Shown: in pieces, positions 1 through 6,669 of the stretch | Position numbering within the stretch: the first letter of the stretch is position 1 | Layout of the letters: each line of letters begins with the position of its first letter | Source of the DNA: Actinomycetota bacterium | Lineage (GTDB): Bacteria; Actinomycetota; Actinomycetes; Streptosporangiales; Streptosporangiaceae | Direction: 5' to 3' | Length of the DNA: 10,323 bases | Assembly: GCA_003168295.1 (NCBI GenBank) | Contig: PMST01000257.1 | Location: 6,940 to 17,262 of the forward strand | The notes under the pieces: model-generated | The model's database searches: none | What the model saw: only the letters and a program-made list of their open reading frames with translations | Told to the model about the DNA's origin: nothing | Translations under genes and position numbers: made by a program

Positions 1-110
1 GATATCACCACCGCGGCCACCACGGAGTAGAGCCGGATGACGGACCAGGACAGGATGAATAGCGTCAGGCACACCCCCATGAGCAGGAAGTACCCGCGGT
101 TACGGGTCAT
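1..110 (-). CDS. DUF3099 family small membrane protein, 5' part only (runs off the window start)
   Basis: Only the first 36 codons are present. The ATG is complementary to 108-110, and an AAGGAGG ribosome-binding site lies just upstream on the minus strand (complement of 114-120). The peptide starts MTRNRGYFLLMG, then has one hydrophobic segment (about residues 7-24) followed by a WSVIRLYSV-type stretch. The order of YF, MG, CL, LF, W and VIRLYSV matches what I remember of actinobacterial DUF3099 proteins, which are short two-helix membrane proteins of unknown function. The gene diverges from the DUF427 gene across about 64 bp. The strong Shine-Dalgarno makes this reading far better than the plus-strand frame across the same bases. 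The second membrane helix and the C-terminus lie outside the window. The family call rests on pattern memory; the coding call rests on the RBS and the peptide. Confidence 0.72.
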   Translation of the reverse strand, partial: MTRNRGYFLLMGVCLTLFILSWSVIRLYSVVAAVVI

Positions 111-174
111 GGTCCTCCTTGCGGGTTTGGCGGGTAGTTCCAGTGTCGCACCGCAAGCCTGGTTGACTGGTCCG

Positions 175-939
175 GTGAGCAGCTACCCGAAAACAATCAC
201 CCCCACCGGTCACGTCGCGCCGGTGCCGCGCCGGATCCGCGCCATGCTCGGCGGCGAGGTCGTCCTGGACACCACCGCGGCCTTGTACGTGTGGGAATGG
301 CCGAACTACCCGCAGTACTACATCCCGGTCGCCGATGTGCGGCCGGCCGTGCTGGTCGATGAGCACCACGACCAGAAACTGCGCCTGGGCACGGCCCGCA
401 GGCACGGGCTGCGGGTCGGGGACATCTCCCGGCCGGGTTCGGCTCGGCTGTACACCGGCGACGCCGCGCCTGGGTTGGCCGGCACCGTGCGTTTCGACTG
501 GGACGCGCTCGATGCCTGGTTCGAAGAGGACGAGGAAGTCTTCGTCCATCCTCGCAGCCCCTACACCCGCGTCGACGCGCTGCGTTCCACCCGAACGGTG
601 CGGGTCGAACTCGACGGGGTCCTGCTGGCCTCCTCGTCTTCGCCGGTGATGGTCTTCGAGACCGGCCTGCCGACCCGCTACTACCTCAACCGGACCGAGG
701 TCAACTTCGAGCACCTGGTGCCGACGGAGACCGTCACCGGCTGCCCTTACAAGGGCAAGACCACCGGCTACTGGTCCGTCCGGGCGGGGGAGAACCTCTA
801 TCCGGACCTCGCCTGGGCCTACGACTTCCCCACCCGCCAGCTTCTGCCCATCACCGGCCTGATCGCCTTCTACAACGAGAAAGTCGACATCACCGTCGAC
901 GGGCAGCGGCTCGACCGTCCCGTCACGCATTTCGCCTGA
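175..939 (+). CDS. Double-DUF427 domain protein
   Basis: About 254 residues when started at GTG 175. Two DUF427 domains are visible. The first spans about residues 20-125 and carries YVWEWPNYPQYYIPVADV. The second spans about residues 140-247 and carries VFETGLPTRYYLNRTEV, TGCPYKGKTTGYWS, DLAWAYDFP and FYNEKVDITVDG. The second copy keeps the full motif set; the first is more degenerate and lacks the CPYKG element. DUF427 proteins are small cytoplasmic beta-rich proteins without an established reaction, so I give no function. The frame stays open upstream to ATG 37, but codons 1-46 of that version lie antisense to the DUF3099 gene and resemble no DUF427 N-terminus, so GTG 175 is preferred. No strong Shine-Dalgarno precedes it, and the exact start remains uncertain. 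The DUF5996 gene follows after 40 bp in the same direction, so the two may be co-transcribed. Confidence 0.85.
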   Translation: MSSYPKTITPTGHVAPVPRRIRAMLGGEVVLDTTAALYVWEWPNYPQYYIPVADVRPAVLVDEHHDQKLRLGTARRHGLRVGDISRPGSARLYTGDAAPGLAGTVRFDWDALDAWFEEDEEVFVHPRSPYTRVDALRSTRTVRVELDGVLLASSSSPVMVFETGLPTRYYLNRTEVNFEHLVPTETVTGCPYKGKTTGYWSVRAGENLYPDLAWAYDFPTRQLLPITGLIAFYNEKVDITVDGQRLDRPVTHFA

Positions 940-979
940 CCCCGTCACGCGTTTCTCCTCTTGAGATAGCCTGCGGCAC

Positions 980-1900
980 ATGTCTGCGATATGGCCCGCA
1001 CTCTCCTACACGCAGTGGCGCGCGACGTGTGACACGCTGCACGCGCACACCCAGGTCCTCGGCAAGCTCGCGGCGAAGCTGGCCCCGCCCGAGCCGGAGT
1101 TGCAGCACGCGGCGCTGCGCCTGACGGCCCGGGGCTGGGAGACCGCGCCGCTGCCCGCCCCCGACGGCTCCGGATCGCTGGTCGTCGCGCTCGACCTGCG
1201 GACGCACGAGGCGCTTGTCGAGCGCAACACCGGGCGTACCGAACGCATCCCGCTCACCCCCGACCGCGCCGTCGGGCCGGTGACCCGCGACGTGCTGGCC
1301 GCGGTCCGCCGGGTGGCCGGCCCGGTGGAGATCGACCCGACGCCGCAGGAGGTCCCGTGGGACGTGCCGCTGGACGCGGACGAGCAGCACGCTTCTTACG
1401 ACCGGGATCAGGTCAGTACCTACTTCGCGGCGGCCACCCAGGCCGCGCTGGTCCTGGCGGCGTATCGCGCCCCGTACCGCGGCCGCTCCACGCCGGTCAA
1501 CGCGTGGTGGGGCTCGTTCGACCTCGCGGTGAGCCTGTTCTCGGGAGCGTCGGCCGATCCTCCGTCGGAAGACTTCATCATGCGCAACGCGATGGACGCT
1601 CAGGAGGTCGCCATCGGCTGGTGGCCCGGCGATCCGCGCCACGACCAGGCGGCCTTCTACGCCTACGCCCATCCCGCCCCCGAGGGATTCGCCCAGCTGA
1701 CCCTCTCACCCCCGGCCGCGCACTGGGACGCCGCGCTAAGCGAGTACATCCTGGAGTGGGACGACGCCCGCTCCGCCCCCGATCCGTTCGCGGCGGCCCT
1801 GGAGTTCGCCCGCTCCGCGTTCCGCCAGGCCTGCACGGCCTGCGCCTGGGACATGACCCTGGCCGCGACCGCCGACGGCACACCGCCGCCCGTCAGGTAA
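980..1900 (+). CDS. DUF5996 family protein
   Basis: 306 residues starting MSAIWPALSYTQWR. Features matching the DUF5996 family as I remember it are the opening LSYTQWRATCDTLHAHTQVLGKL (LPY..W..T...LH...Q..GK), the RGWETAPLP strand, VEIDPTPQEVPWDVPLDAD followed by HASYD at about 137-141, the NAWWGSFDLAVSLFSG core at about 174-189, the GWWPGD motif at 213-218 and FYAYAHPAPEGF at 226-237. No signal peptide or membrane helix is seen, so it is probably cytoplasmic. The reaction is unknown; the conserved W, H and D motifs suggest a binding pocket, but that is inference. The ATG at 980 fits the family start although its Shine-Dalgarno is weak. The gene lies 40 bp downstream of the DUF427 gene and converges with the response regulator across the 1921-1973 hairpin. 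The C-terminal tail after about residue 292 looks unstructured. Confidence 0.86.
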   Translation: MSAIWPALSYTQWRATCDTLHAHTQVLGKLAAKLAPPEPELQHAALRLTARGWETAPLPAPDGSGSLVVALDLRTHEALVERNTGRTERIPLTPDRAVGPVTRDVLAAVRRVAGPVEIDPTPQEVPWDVPLDADEQHASYDRDQVSTYFAAATQAALVLAAYRAPYRGRSTPVNAWWGSFDLAVSLFSGASADPPSEDFIMRNAMDAQEVAIGWWPGDPRHDQAAFYAYAHPAPEGFAQLTLSPPAAHWDAALSEYILEWDDARSAPDPFAAALEFARSAFRQACTACAWDMTLAATADGTPPPVR

Positions 1901-1920
1901 AGGGTCCGACCCGGCGACAC

Positions 1921-1973
1921 CATGATCGTGGCCAGGAACGGGCGCGATTTGCCCAAATCTGGCCACGATCATG
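1921..1973. terminator. Perfect 15-bp inverted repeat between convergent genes (bidirectional terminator or dispersed repeat)
   Basis: The left arm CATGATCGTGGCCAG (1921-1935) is exactly the reverse complement of the right arm CTGGCCACGATCATG (1959-1973), with a 23-nt loop. Inside the loop are a GGGC/GCCC pair (1940-1943 and 1951-1954) and an ATTTG..CAAAT pair (1947-1951 and 1954-1958), so alternative nested folds exist. It starts 20 bp after the DUF5996 stop and ends about 32 bp before the response-regulator stop on the other strand, the position expected of a bidirectional terminator. No T-run follows on either strand, as is common in actinomycetes. A REP-like dispersed element is the main alternative. 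Confidence 0.6.
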
Positions 1974-2005
1974 AAAGTGACCTGCCGGCGCCGCGAGATG
2001 CCGCC

Positions 2006-2683
2006 TCAGCCAGGCTCCTGGGAACGCGGGACCACCAGTCCGGTCTCGTAGGCGGTGACCACCGCTTGCGTCCGGTCCCGCAACCCGAGCTTGCTCAGCA
2101 TCCGGCTGACGTGGGTCTTCACGGTCTCTTCCGTGACCACCAGGCGGCCCGCGATCTCCGTGTTGGACAGGCCCTCGGCGACCAGGCGCAGCACCTGCGT
2201 CTCCCGCGGGGTCAGGGCGGCGAGCGCGGCCGTGGCCGGGGCGCCTTCGGGCTTCGGGCGCAGCCGGGTGAACTCGCTGATCAGACGGCGGGTGACGGCG
2301 GGCGCGAGCAGCGCCTCGCCCGCGGCGATGACCCGGACGGCGTCGAACAGCCGCTCGGCGGTGACATCTTTGAGCAGGAAGCCGCTGGCACCCGCGCATA
2401 GCGCGTCGTAGACGTACTGGTCGAGGTCGAAGGTGGTCAGGATCAGGATCCGCGGCCCGCCGGGCCCGGCCAGCTGCCGGGTAGCTTCGATGCCGTCCAT
2501 GACGGGCATCCGCACGTCCATCAAGGCAACGTCGGGGGAGAACTCGCGGCAGATCCGCACCGCCTCGGCCCCGTCGCAGGCCGTGCCGACGACCGTGAAA
2601 TCCGGCTGGGTGTCGAGCAGCGCGGCGAAACCTGTCCGCACGACGTGATGATCATCAGCGACGATGATCCGAACGGCGCTCAA
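2006..2683 (-). CDS. NarL/LuxR-family response regulator
   Basis: 225 residues. The N-terminal receiver domain (about 4-120) has the acidic pair D10/D11, the phospho-acceptor D56 in DVALMDVRMPVMDG, the switch T83/T84 in ILTTFD and the conserved K105 in GFLLKD. A linker at about 136-154 leads to a LuxR-type helix-turn-helix (about 155-215) with LTPRETQVLRLVAEGLSN and VKTHVSRMLSKLGLRDR, so it is a DNA-binding transcription factor activated by phosphorylation. The start codon is TTG (complement of 2681-2683), and its TTGA overlaps the TGA of the upstream kinase by 4 bp. A G-rich stretch just upstream on the minus strand can serve as the Shine-Dalgarno. Translational coupling with the kinase is likely. 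The likely target is the divergent ABC operon and its own promoter in 3994-4120; this is inference from gene order. Confidence 0.96.
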   Translation of the reverse strand: MSAVRIIVADDHHVVRTGFAALLDTQPDFTVVGTACDGAEAVRICREFSPDVALMDVRMPVMDGIEATRQLAGPGGPRILILTTFDLDQYVYDALCAGASGFLLKDVTAERLFDAVRVIAAGEALLAPAVTRRLISEFTRLRPKPEGAPATAALAALTPRETQVLRLVAEGLSNTEIAGRLVVTEETVKTHVSRMLSKLGLRDRTQAVVTAYETGLVVPRSQEPG

Positions 2684-3993
2684 CCCCCCGCCTCTGTCTT
2701 GGCGGGCAGCGTGGCCTCGATCACGAAGCCGCCGCCAGGCGCGGCGCCGCTGCGCAGCTCACCGCCGGCCGCCGCGGCCCGCTCACACATGCCGGGCAGC
2801 CCATGGCCGCCCGTGGCCTCCGCCGTGACCAGGATCGCGGACCCGCCATGGGGCGGACCCGGCCCGTTGTCCCGGATGCGCAGCCGGAGCGAGTCGTCGC
2901 TGAAGCGCAGTTCGACGTCGACGGCGGCGCCTGGGGCATGCCGGCGGGCGTTGGTCAGGGCCTCCTGCACGATGCGGTAGGCGGCCAGCTCGACGCCGGG
3001 ATCAAGGGTGACCGGCGGTCCCGAGACGATGAACCTGGTACCCGTGCCCGAGGCGTCCCTGGCCTCGTCGATCAGCTCGCCGAGCTGTCGCAGCCCAGGC
3101 TGAGGATGTCGGTCGGCGCCGAGTCGGCTCGCGCCGAGCTCGCCCGGCCCGGCGGCACGGGCGTCCTCGCGCAGCACGCCGAGCAGCCGCCGCATCTCGG
3201 TCAGCCCGGCCCGCGCGGTGTTACCGATCTCCAGCAGCCGGACAGCGCCGGCCGGCGGCATCCCGGGGGTGGCCAGCCGGGCCGTCTCCGCCTGGACGGC
3301 GATCATGGATATGTGGTGGGCTACAACGTCGTGCAGTTCCCGGGCGATCCGGGCCCGCTCCCCGCGGGCCATGTGCTCGAACAGGGAGTCGGCGATGACC
3401 TGCCGGGCGGCGCTTTGCGCTTGCGCCGCCAGGCGCGCCCGCCGCGCGATCCCGGCCAGGGCAGCCGCCGGAGCCAGCGCGGCCAGGAGCACGATCAGCA
3501 CGCTTTCTTCAGAATTTACCGAACGGGCCCCGGCTAGTGCGATCACCAAGAACGGCGCCCCCAGGGCAGGCGCCAGGAGTTGTGCATTATTCGGCTGTGT
3601 CTCATCACGCTGACTGTTGCTCCCCAGGGCGCCGGTCCGCGGTACCCCTTTCATGCCCAGCCGGTAGAGGGCAATGACCTGGGCGAACAAACCTGCGACA
3701 GTCAGCGTATGGAAGACCGCGAGCGAAAGCACGCTGGCTGCGCTGATGGCTATGGCGGCGGCGACCGGGCCGAGAAACGCCAGTGGCACCGTGGTAAACA
3801 AGGCCAGGAGGAACGCGGCGACCAGGGTGAGTGCGCTGGTCTTGGTGTCCGCAGCCCGGACCAGCGCCTCGGTCACCGCGGCCAGCCCGAGCAGGGCTCC
3901 GGCGACCGCGGCCGCGTGCGGGCTCGCGGTCATCCGGTGGCCCCTATCGGCCCAACCGCCGCGCCAGTCATCTATTGTGCCCACGTAACTCAT
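2680..3993 (-). CDS. Membrane sensor histidine kinase (HisKA_3 type)
   Basis: 437 residues from ATG (complement of 3991-3993). The N-terminal half has about five hydrophobic segments (roughly 27-48, 54-75, 77-111, 138-156 and 164-184) with almost no extracytoplasmic loop, so the signal is probably sensed within or at the membrane. After a short linker comes the HisKA_3 dimerisation domain, ERARIARELHDVVAHHIS, with phospho-acceptor H221. The HATPase_c domain has the N-box QEALTNARRHA (N348), the G1 box RDNGPGP (375-379) and a G2 box around GGHGLPGM (395-402). The layout is like LiaS/DesK-type kinases that respond to envelope damage. An alternative start is M21 (ATG complement of 3931-3933), which has a GGGG seven bases upstream; the first 20 residues are hydrophilic and may not be translated. 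The last base triplet overlaps the regulator's start, marking them as a pair. Confidence 0.95.
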   Translation of the reverse strand: MSYVGTIDDWRGGWADRGHRMTASPHAAAVAGALLGLAAVTEALVRAADTKTSALTLVAAFLLALFTTVPLAFLGPVAAAIAISAASVLSLAVFHTLTVAGLFAQVIALYRLGMKGVPRTGALGSNSQRDETQPNNAQLLAPALGAPFLVIALAGARSVNSEESVLIVLLAALAPAAALAGIARRARLAAQAQSAARQVIADSLFEHMARGERARIARELHDVVAHHISMIAVQAETARLATPGMPPAGAVRLLEIGNTARAGLTEMRRLLGVLREDARAAGPGELGASRLGADRHPQPGLRQLGELIDEARDASGTGTRFIVSGPPVTLDPGVELAAYRIVQEALTNARRHAPGAAVDVELRFSDDSLRLRIRDNGPGPPHGGSAILVTAEATGGHGLPGMCERAAAAGGELRSGAAPGGGFVIEATLPAKTEAGG

Positions 3994-4022
3994 TGTCGTC
4001 GCTCAGCCAGGAGATTGCGTCA

Positions 4023-4060
4023 CCCCGGCCGGGGATGGCGCGTCCCCCCTGCGGGGGACG
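4023..4060. promoter_or_regulatory. Paired GC palindromes in the divergent kinase/ABC control region
   Basis: The 127-bp gap 3994-4120 separates the divergent kinase and ABC operon. It contains a perfect 12-bp palindrome CCCCGGCCGGGG (4023-4034) and, six bases on, a perfect 8-bp inverted repeat CGTCCCCC/GGGGGACG (4041-4048 and 4053-4060) with a 4-nt loop. GGGGA at 4031-4035 can also pair with TCCCC at 4043-4047, linking the two. Such a cluster midway between two divergent genes is a good candidate for an operator, perhaps of the adjacent regulator. A folded 5' leader of the ABC mRNA is possible only if transcription starts upstream of it. Confidence 0.45.
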
Positions 4061-4106
4061 GCGAACAGCGCTCCCCAGCGTGACGACCGCGCCACCTGCC
4101 GGTCCC

Positions 4107-4112
4107 TAGCCT
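4107..4112 (+). promoter_or_regulatory. Possible -10 element of a leaderless ABC operon transcript
   Basis: TAGCCT (TAnnnT consensus) ends eight bases before the ATG at 4121, and no Shine-Dalgarno-like purine run precedes that ATG. This spacing is typical of leaderless actinobacterial mRNAs, whose transcription starts at the A of ATG. A GTGACG at 4080-4085 resembles a -35 box, but its 21-bp spacing is long. This is an inference from short motifs. Confidence 0.33.
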
Positions 4113-4120
4113 TAGCTGCT

Positions 4121-5068
4121 ATGGGAGCAACTATCGAAGTCAGCAGCCTGCGCAAGCGATTCGGCTCGACGCTGGCGCTGGACGGAATGTCCTTTACTGT
4201 CGGCCCAGGCCAGGTCACTGGTTTCGTCGGCCCGAACGGCGCCGGGAAATCCACCACGATGCGGGTCATCCTCGGCCTCGACTCCGCCGACGCGGGTAGC
4301 GCGCTGATCGGCGGCCAGCCGTATGCGAGCCTGCGGCATCCGCTCAGCCACGTCGGGTCGCTGCTGGATGCCGGCGCGTTGCAGCCGAGCCGGTCCGCCC
4401 GCAATCACCTGCTGTGGCTGGCCCACTCACAGGGCCTGGGGGCCAGCCGGGTGGATGAGGTGGTCGAGCATGCTGGCCTGGGATCGGCGATCCGGCGCAA
4501 GGCGGGCGGCTATTCCCTGGGTATGCGGCAGCGGCTCGGCATCGCCGCCGCGCTGCTCGGCGATCCGCCGGTGCTCATGCTCGATGAGCCGTTCAACGGC
4601 CTGGATCCCGAGGGCATCGTGTGGATAAAGGGCTTCCTGCGGTCACTGGCTGCCCAGGGCCGCGCGGTGCTGGTGTCAAGCCACCTGATGAGTGAGCTGC
4701 AGGACACCGCGGACCACCTGGTGGTGGTCGGCCGCGGGCACGTCATCGCCGATACCAGCGTGGCGGACCTCATCGCGACCGCGTCCAGCGGCCGGGTCAC
4801 GCTGCGCACCACCGCACGGCCGGAGGCGATGGCGGTGCTGGCACACTCGGGGGCCGTCATCGCCACCACCGACCGGGATACCCTCACCATCTCCGGGCTG
4901 GCGGCCGAGAAAATCGTGGCGCTGCTCGGCGAGAGCGGGGTGCCGTTCTCGGAGGTGTCGGCTCATCGCGCGACCCTCGAGGAGGCATACATGGAGCTCA
5001 CCAAGGATGCGGTCGAGTTCCGCGCCGCTGCCTCGGTCCAGGCCGGCACCGAGGAGGCAGCACGATGA
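4121..5068 (+). CDS. ABC transporter ATP-binding protein (BcrA/CcmA-like exporter ATPase)
   Basis: 315 residues. Walker A is GPNGAGKST (37-45), the signature motif is YSLGMRQRL (131-139), Walker B is VLMLDEP (151-157), the D-loop is NGLD (159-162) and the switch histidine is H188 in SSHLMSEL. The Q-loop region reads VGSLLDAGALQPSRSARNHL, the form common in actinomycete drug- and lantibiotic-type exporters rather than a canonical Q-loop. A C-terminal extension of about 90 residues (220-315) follows the nucleotide-binding domain, as in other BcrA-type subunits. It should dimerise on the cytoplasmic face and power the two permeases encoded next. The ATG at 4121 is directly preceded by a possible -10 element, suggesting a leaderless mRNA. 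The stop TGA overlaps the next gene's ATG by 4 bp. It is the first gene of the operon, divergent from the kinase pair. Confidence 0.96.
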   Translation: MGATIEVSSLRKRFGSTLALDGMSFTVGPGQVTGFVGPNGAGKSTTMRVILGLDSADAGSALIGGQPYASLRHPLSHVGSLLDAGALQPSRSARNHLLWLAHSQGLGASRVDEVVEHAGLGSAIRRKAGGYSLGMRQRLGIAAALLGDPPVLMLDEPFNGLDPEGIVWIKGFLRSLAAQGRAVLVSSHLMSELQDTADHLVVVGRGHVIADTSVADLIATASSGRVTLRTTARPEAMAVLAHSGAVIATTDRDTLTISGLAAEKIVALLGESGVPFSEVSAHRATLEEAYMELTKDAVEFRAAASVQAGTEEAAR

Positions 5069-6669
5069 CCGCCGGCACGGTGACCCCGTACCAGCCCGAC
5101 CAGCAGACCGGAAGGGACGGCTTCGCGCAGCTCCTGCGCGCGGAATGGACCAAGTTCAGGACCGTCCGCGGCTGGATAATCGGCACGGTCGTCGCTGTCA
5201 TGGTGATGGCCGGGCTCGGCCTGTTCACCGCCGGCGTCAGCAGCAGCTCGTGCCAGAGCGCAAGCGGCGGCCCGGCTCGGTCCGGCCAAGGCTGCGGCGG
5301 GACCATTTACCCGGTAGGGCCGAGTGGCGAGCCCGTGACCGACAGCTTCTACTTCGTGCGCCAGCCGCTCGCAGGTAACGGCAGCATCACCGTCCGGACC
5401 ACCTCGCTGACCGGCCTGCTCCCGTCATCGAACCCCGCTGCGCAGGGCCCGATAGACACGCGTCCCGGCCTCGTCCCGTGGGCCAAGGCCGGGCTCATCA
5501 TCAAGGACGGCACCACACCGGGATCGGCGTACGCGTCGATAATGGTCACCTCCGACCACGGGGTCCGCCTGCAAGACAACTACACCAGCGACACCCCGGG
5601 CCTGCCAGGTGCCGTCTCCGCGGCATCCCCGCGCTGGCTGCGGCTGACCCGCTCCGGTGACACGATCACCGGCTACGACTCGGCCGACGGCACGCACTGG
5701 ACCCAGGTGGGCGCCGTTCGCCTGGCCGGCTTGCCGTCGACCGTCCAGGCCGGGATGTTCGCCGCGTCCCCCGCGTGGCAGCAGATCTCGCAGAACTTCG
5801 GCGGCGGGGAAAACGGGATGGTGGCCCCCAGCCAGGACACCGCCGTCTTCGATCAACTCAGCCGGTCAGGCACCTGGCCGGCCGGCGCGTGGACCGGCGA
5901 CTATATCGACGCCGACGGCGGTTCGGGCATCGGCGGGTTTCACCAGGCTAGCGGCCGGTTCACGGTCACCGGATCCGGTGACATCGCGCCGACCGTGCCC
6001 GGGCAAGCGGGGGATACCGGTACCACGGTCACCCAGCACCTCATCGGCACGTTCGCCGGGCTGATCGCGGTGATCGTGGTCGCGACGATGTTCATCACCG
6101 CCGAGTACCGGCGGGGCCTGATTCGCCTCACGCTGACCGCGAGCCCGCGCCGGGGCCGGGCGCTGGCCGCGAAGGCGATAGTGATCGGCTCGGTCGCTTT
6201 CGTGGCCGGGCTGGTCGCAGCCGCTGCCGCGGTGATCTTCGCGGCCCAGCTAGCGCACGCCCGGGGCTCGTACGTGTACCCGGTGCCGTGGCCGACGGAG
6301 CTGCGCATGATCGTCGGCACCGCGGCGCTGATCGCCGTGACCGCCGTCCTCGCCGTCGCCCTCGGGACCGTGCTGCGCCGCAGCGCCGCCGCGGTCACCC
6401 TGGTCATCGTGGTGATCGTGCTGCCGTACATCCTGGGGGCCGCCTCCGTCCTGCCGGTCGGCGCCTCGGACTGGCTGCTGCGGATCACTCCGGCCGCCGC
6501 CTTCGCCGTCCAGCAGGCCACGCCGCAGTACCAGCAAGTCACGGCCATCTACTCGCCCAATTCCGGCTTCTTCCCGCTGGCGCCGTGGGCCGGCTTCGCC
6601 GTACTGTGCGGGTACGCCGCGCTCGCATTGGGCCTGGCCGTTGTGCTGCTCCGCCGGAGGGACGCATGA
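5065..6669 (+). CDS. ABC-2 type permease with large extracytoplasmic lectin-like (DUF1349/ConA-like) insertion
   Basis: 534 residues, about twice the usual ABC-2 permease length. A cytoplasmic start with the coupling-type motif LLRAEWTKFRTVRGW (23-37) leads into TM1 (about 37-57). Residues 58-325 form an extracytoplasmic domain before TM2 (about 326-346). Then come ITAEYRRGLIRLTLTASPRRGRALAAK (344-370), TM3 (371-395), TM4 (415-436), TM5 (441-463) and TM6 (507-529). Within the insertion, WAKAGLIIKDG (139-149), a VRLQDNYTS strand, RWLRLTRSGDTITGYDSADGTHW (190-212) and a VQAGMFAAS strand (227-235) match the beta-sandwich pattern of DUF1349/ConA-like domains. A second stretch (262-312) ending in FTVTGSGDIAPTVPG may be a further subdomain. 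C63 and C77 could form a disulfide. The start ATG has GAGGAGG seven bases upstream (5051-5057) and overlaps the ATPase stop. The fold assignment is from pattern recognition; the ligand is unknown. Confidence 0.92.
   Translation: MTAGTVTPYQPDQQTGRDGFAQLLRAEWTKFRTVRGWIIGTVVAVMVMAGLGLFTAGVSSSSCQSASGGPARSGQGCGGTIYPVGPSGEPVTDSFYFVRQPLAGNGSITVRTTSLTGLLPSSNPAAQGPIDTRPGLVPWAKAGLIIKDGTTPGSAYASIMVTSDHGVRLQDNYTSDTPGLPGAVSAASPRWLRLTRSGDTITGYDSADGTHWTQVGAVRLAGLPSTVQAGMFAASPAWQQISQNFGGGENGMVAPSQDTAVFDQLSRSGTWPAGAWTGDYIDADGGSGIGGFHQASGRFTVTGSGDIAPTVPGQAGDTGTTVTQHLIGTFAGLIAVIVVATMFITAEYRRGLIRLTLTASPRRGRALAAKAIVIGSVAFVAGLVAAAAAVIFAAQLAHARGSYVYPVPWPTELRMIVGTAALIAVTAVLAVALGTVLRRSAAAVTLVIVVIVLPYILGAASVLPVGASDWLLRITPAAAFAVQQATPQYQQVTAIYSPNSGFFPLAPWAGFAVLCGYAALALGLAVVLLRRRDA

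Noticed and set aside
118..157. 7-bp inverted repeat CTTGCGG/CCGCAAG in the DUF3099/DUF427 gap
   Set aside because: Short arms with a 26-bp spacer, partly overlapping the ribosome-binding site; expected by chance in GC-rich DNA.
919..956. Near-direct repeat CCCGTCACGC(A/G)TTTC at the end of the DUF427 gene and just after it
   Set aside because: Only two copies of about 14 bases, one within coding sequence; probably a local duplication without clear function.
100..981. 293-codon minus-strand open frame opposite the DUF427 gene
   Set aside because: Its product is Arg/Gly/Val-rich without family motifs, while the plus strand carries clear DUF427 motifs; it is an antisense shadow of GC-biased codons.
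1357..1974. 205-codon plus-strand frame overlapping the DUF5996 gene
   Set aside because: Arg/Gly/Pro-rich with no motif, and in a different frame from the conserved DUF5996 sequence.
2645..2670. Palindromic GATGATCATC stretch near the regulator start
   Set aside because: It encodes the conserved acidic/His segment of the receiver domain and is explained by coding.
2803..3537. 244-codon plus-strand frame across the histidine kinase
   Set aside because: The minus strand encodes intact HisKA_3 and HATPase_c motifs; the plus product is low-complexity antisense sequence.
6288..6665. 5' extension of the second permease frame upstream of ATG 6666
   Set aside because: The extra residues are a frame-shifted reading of the first permease and are Arg-rich; ATG 6666 has a GGAGGG site and the usual ATGA overlap.
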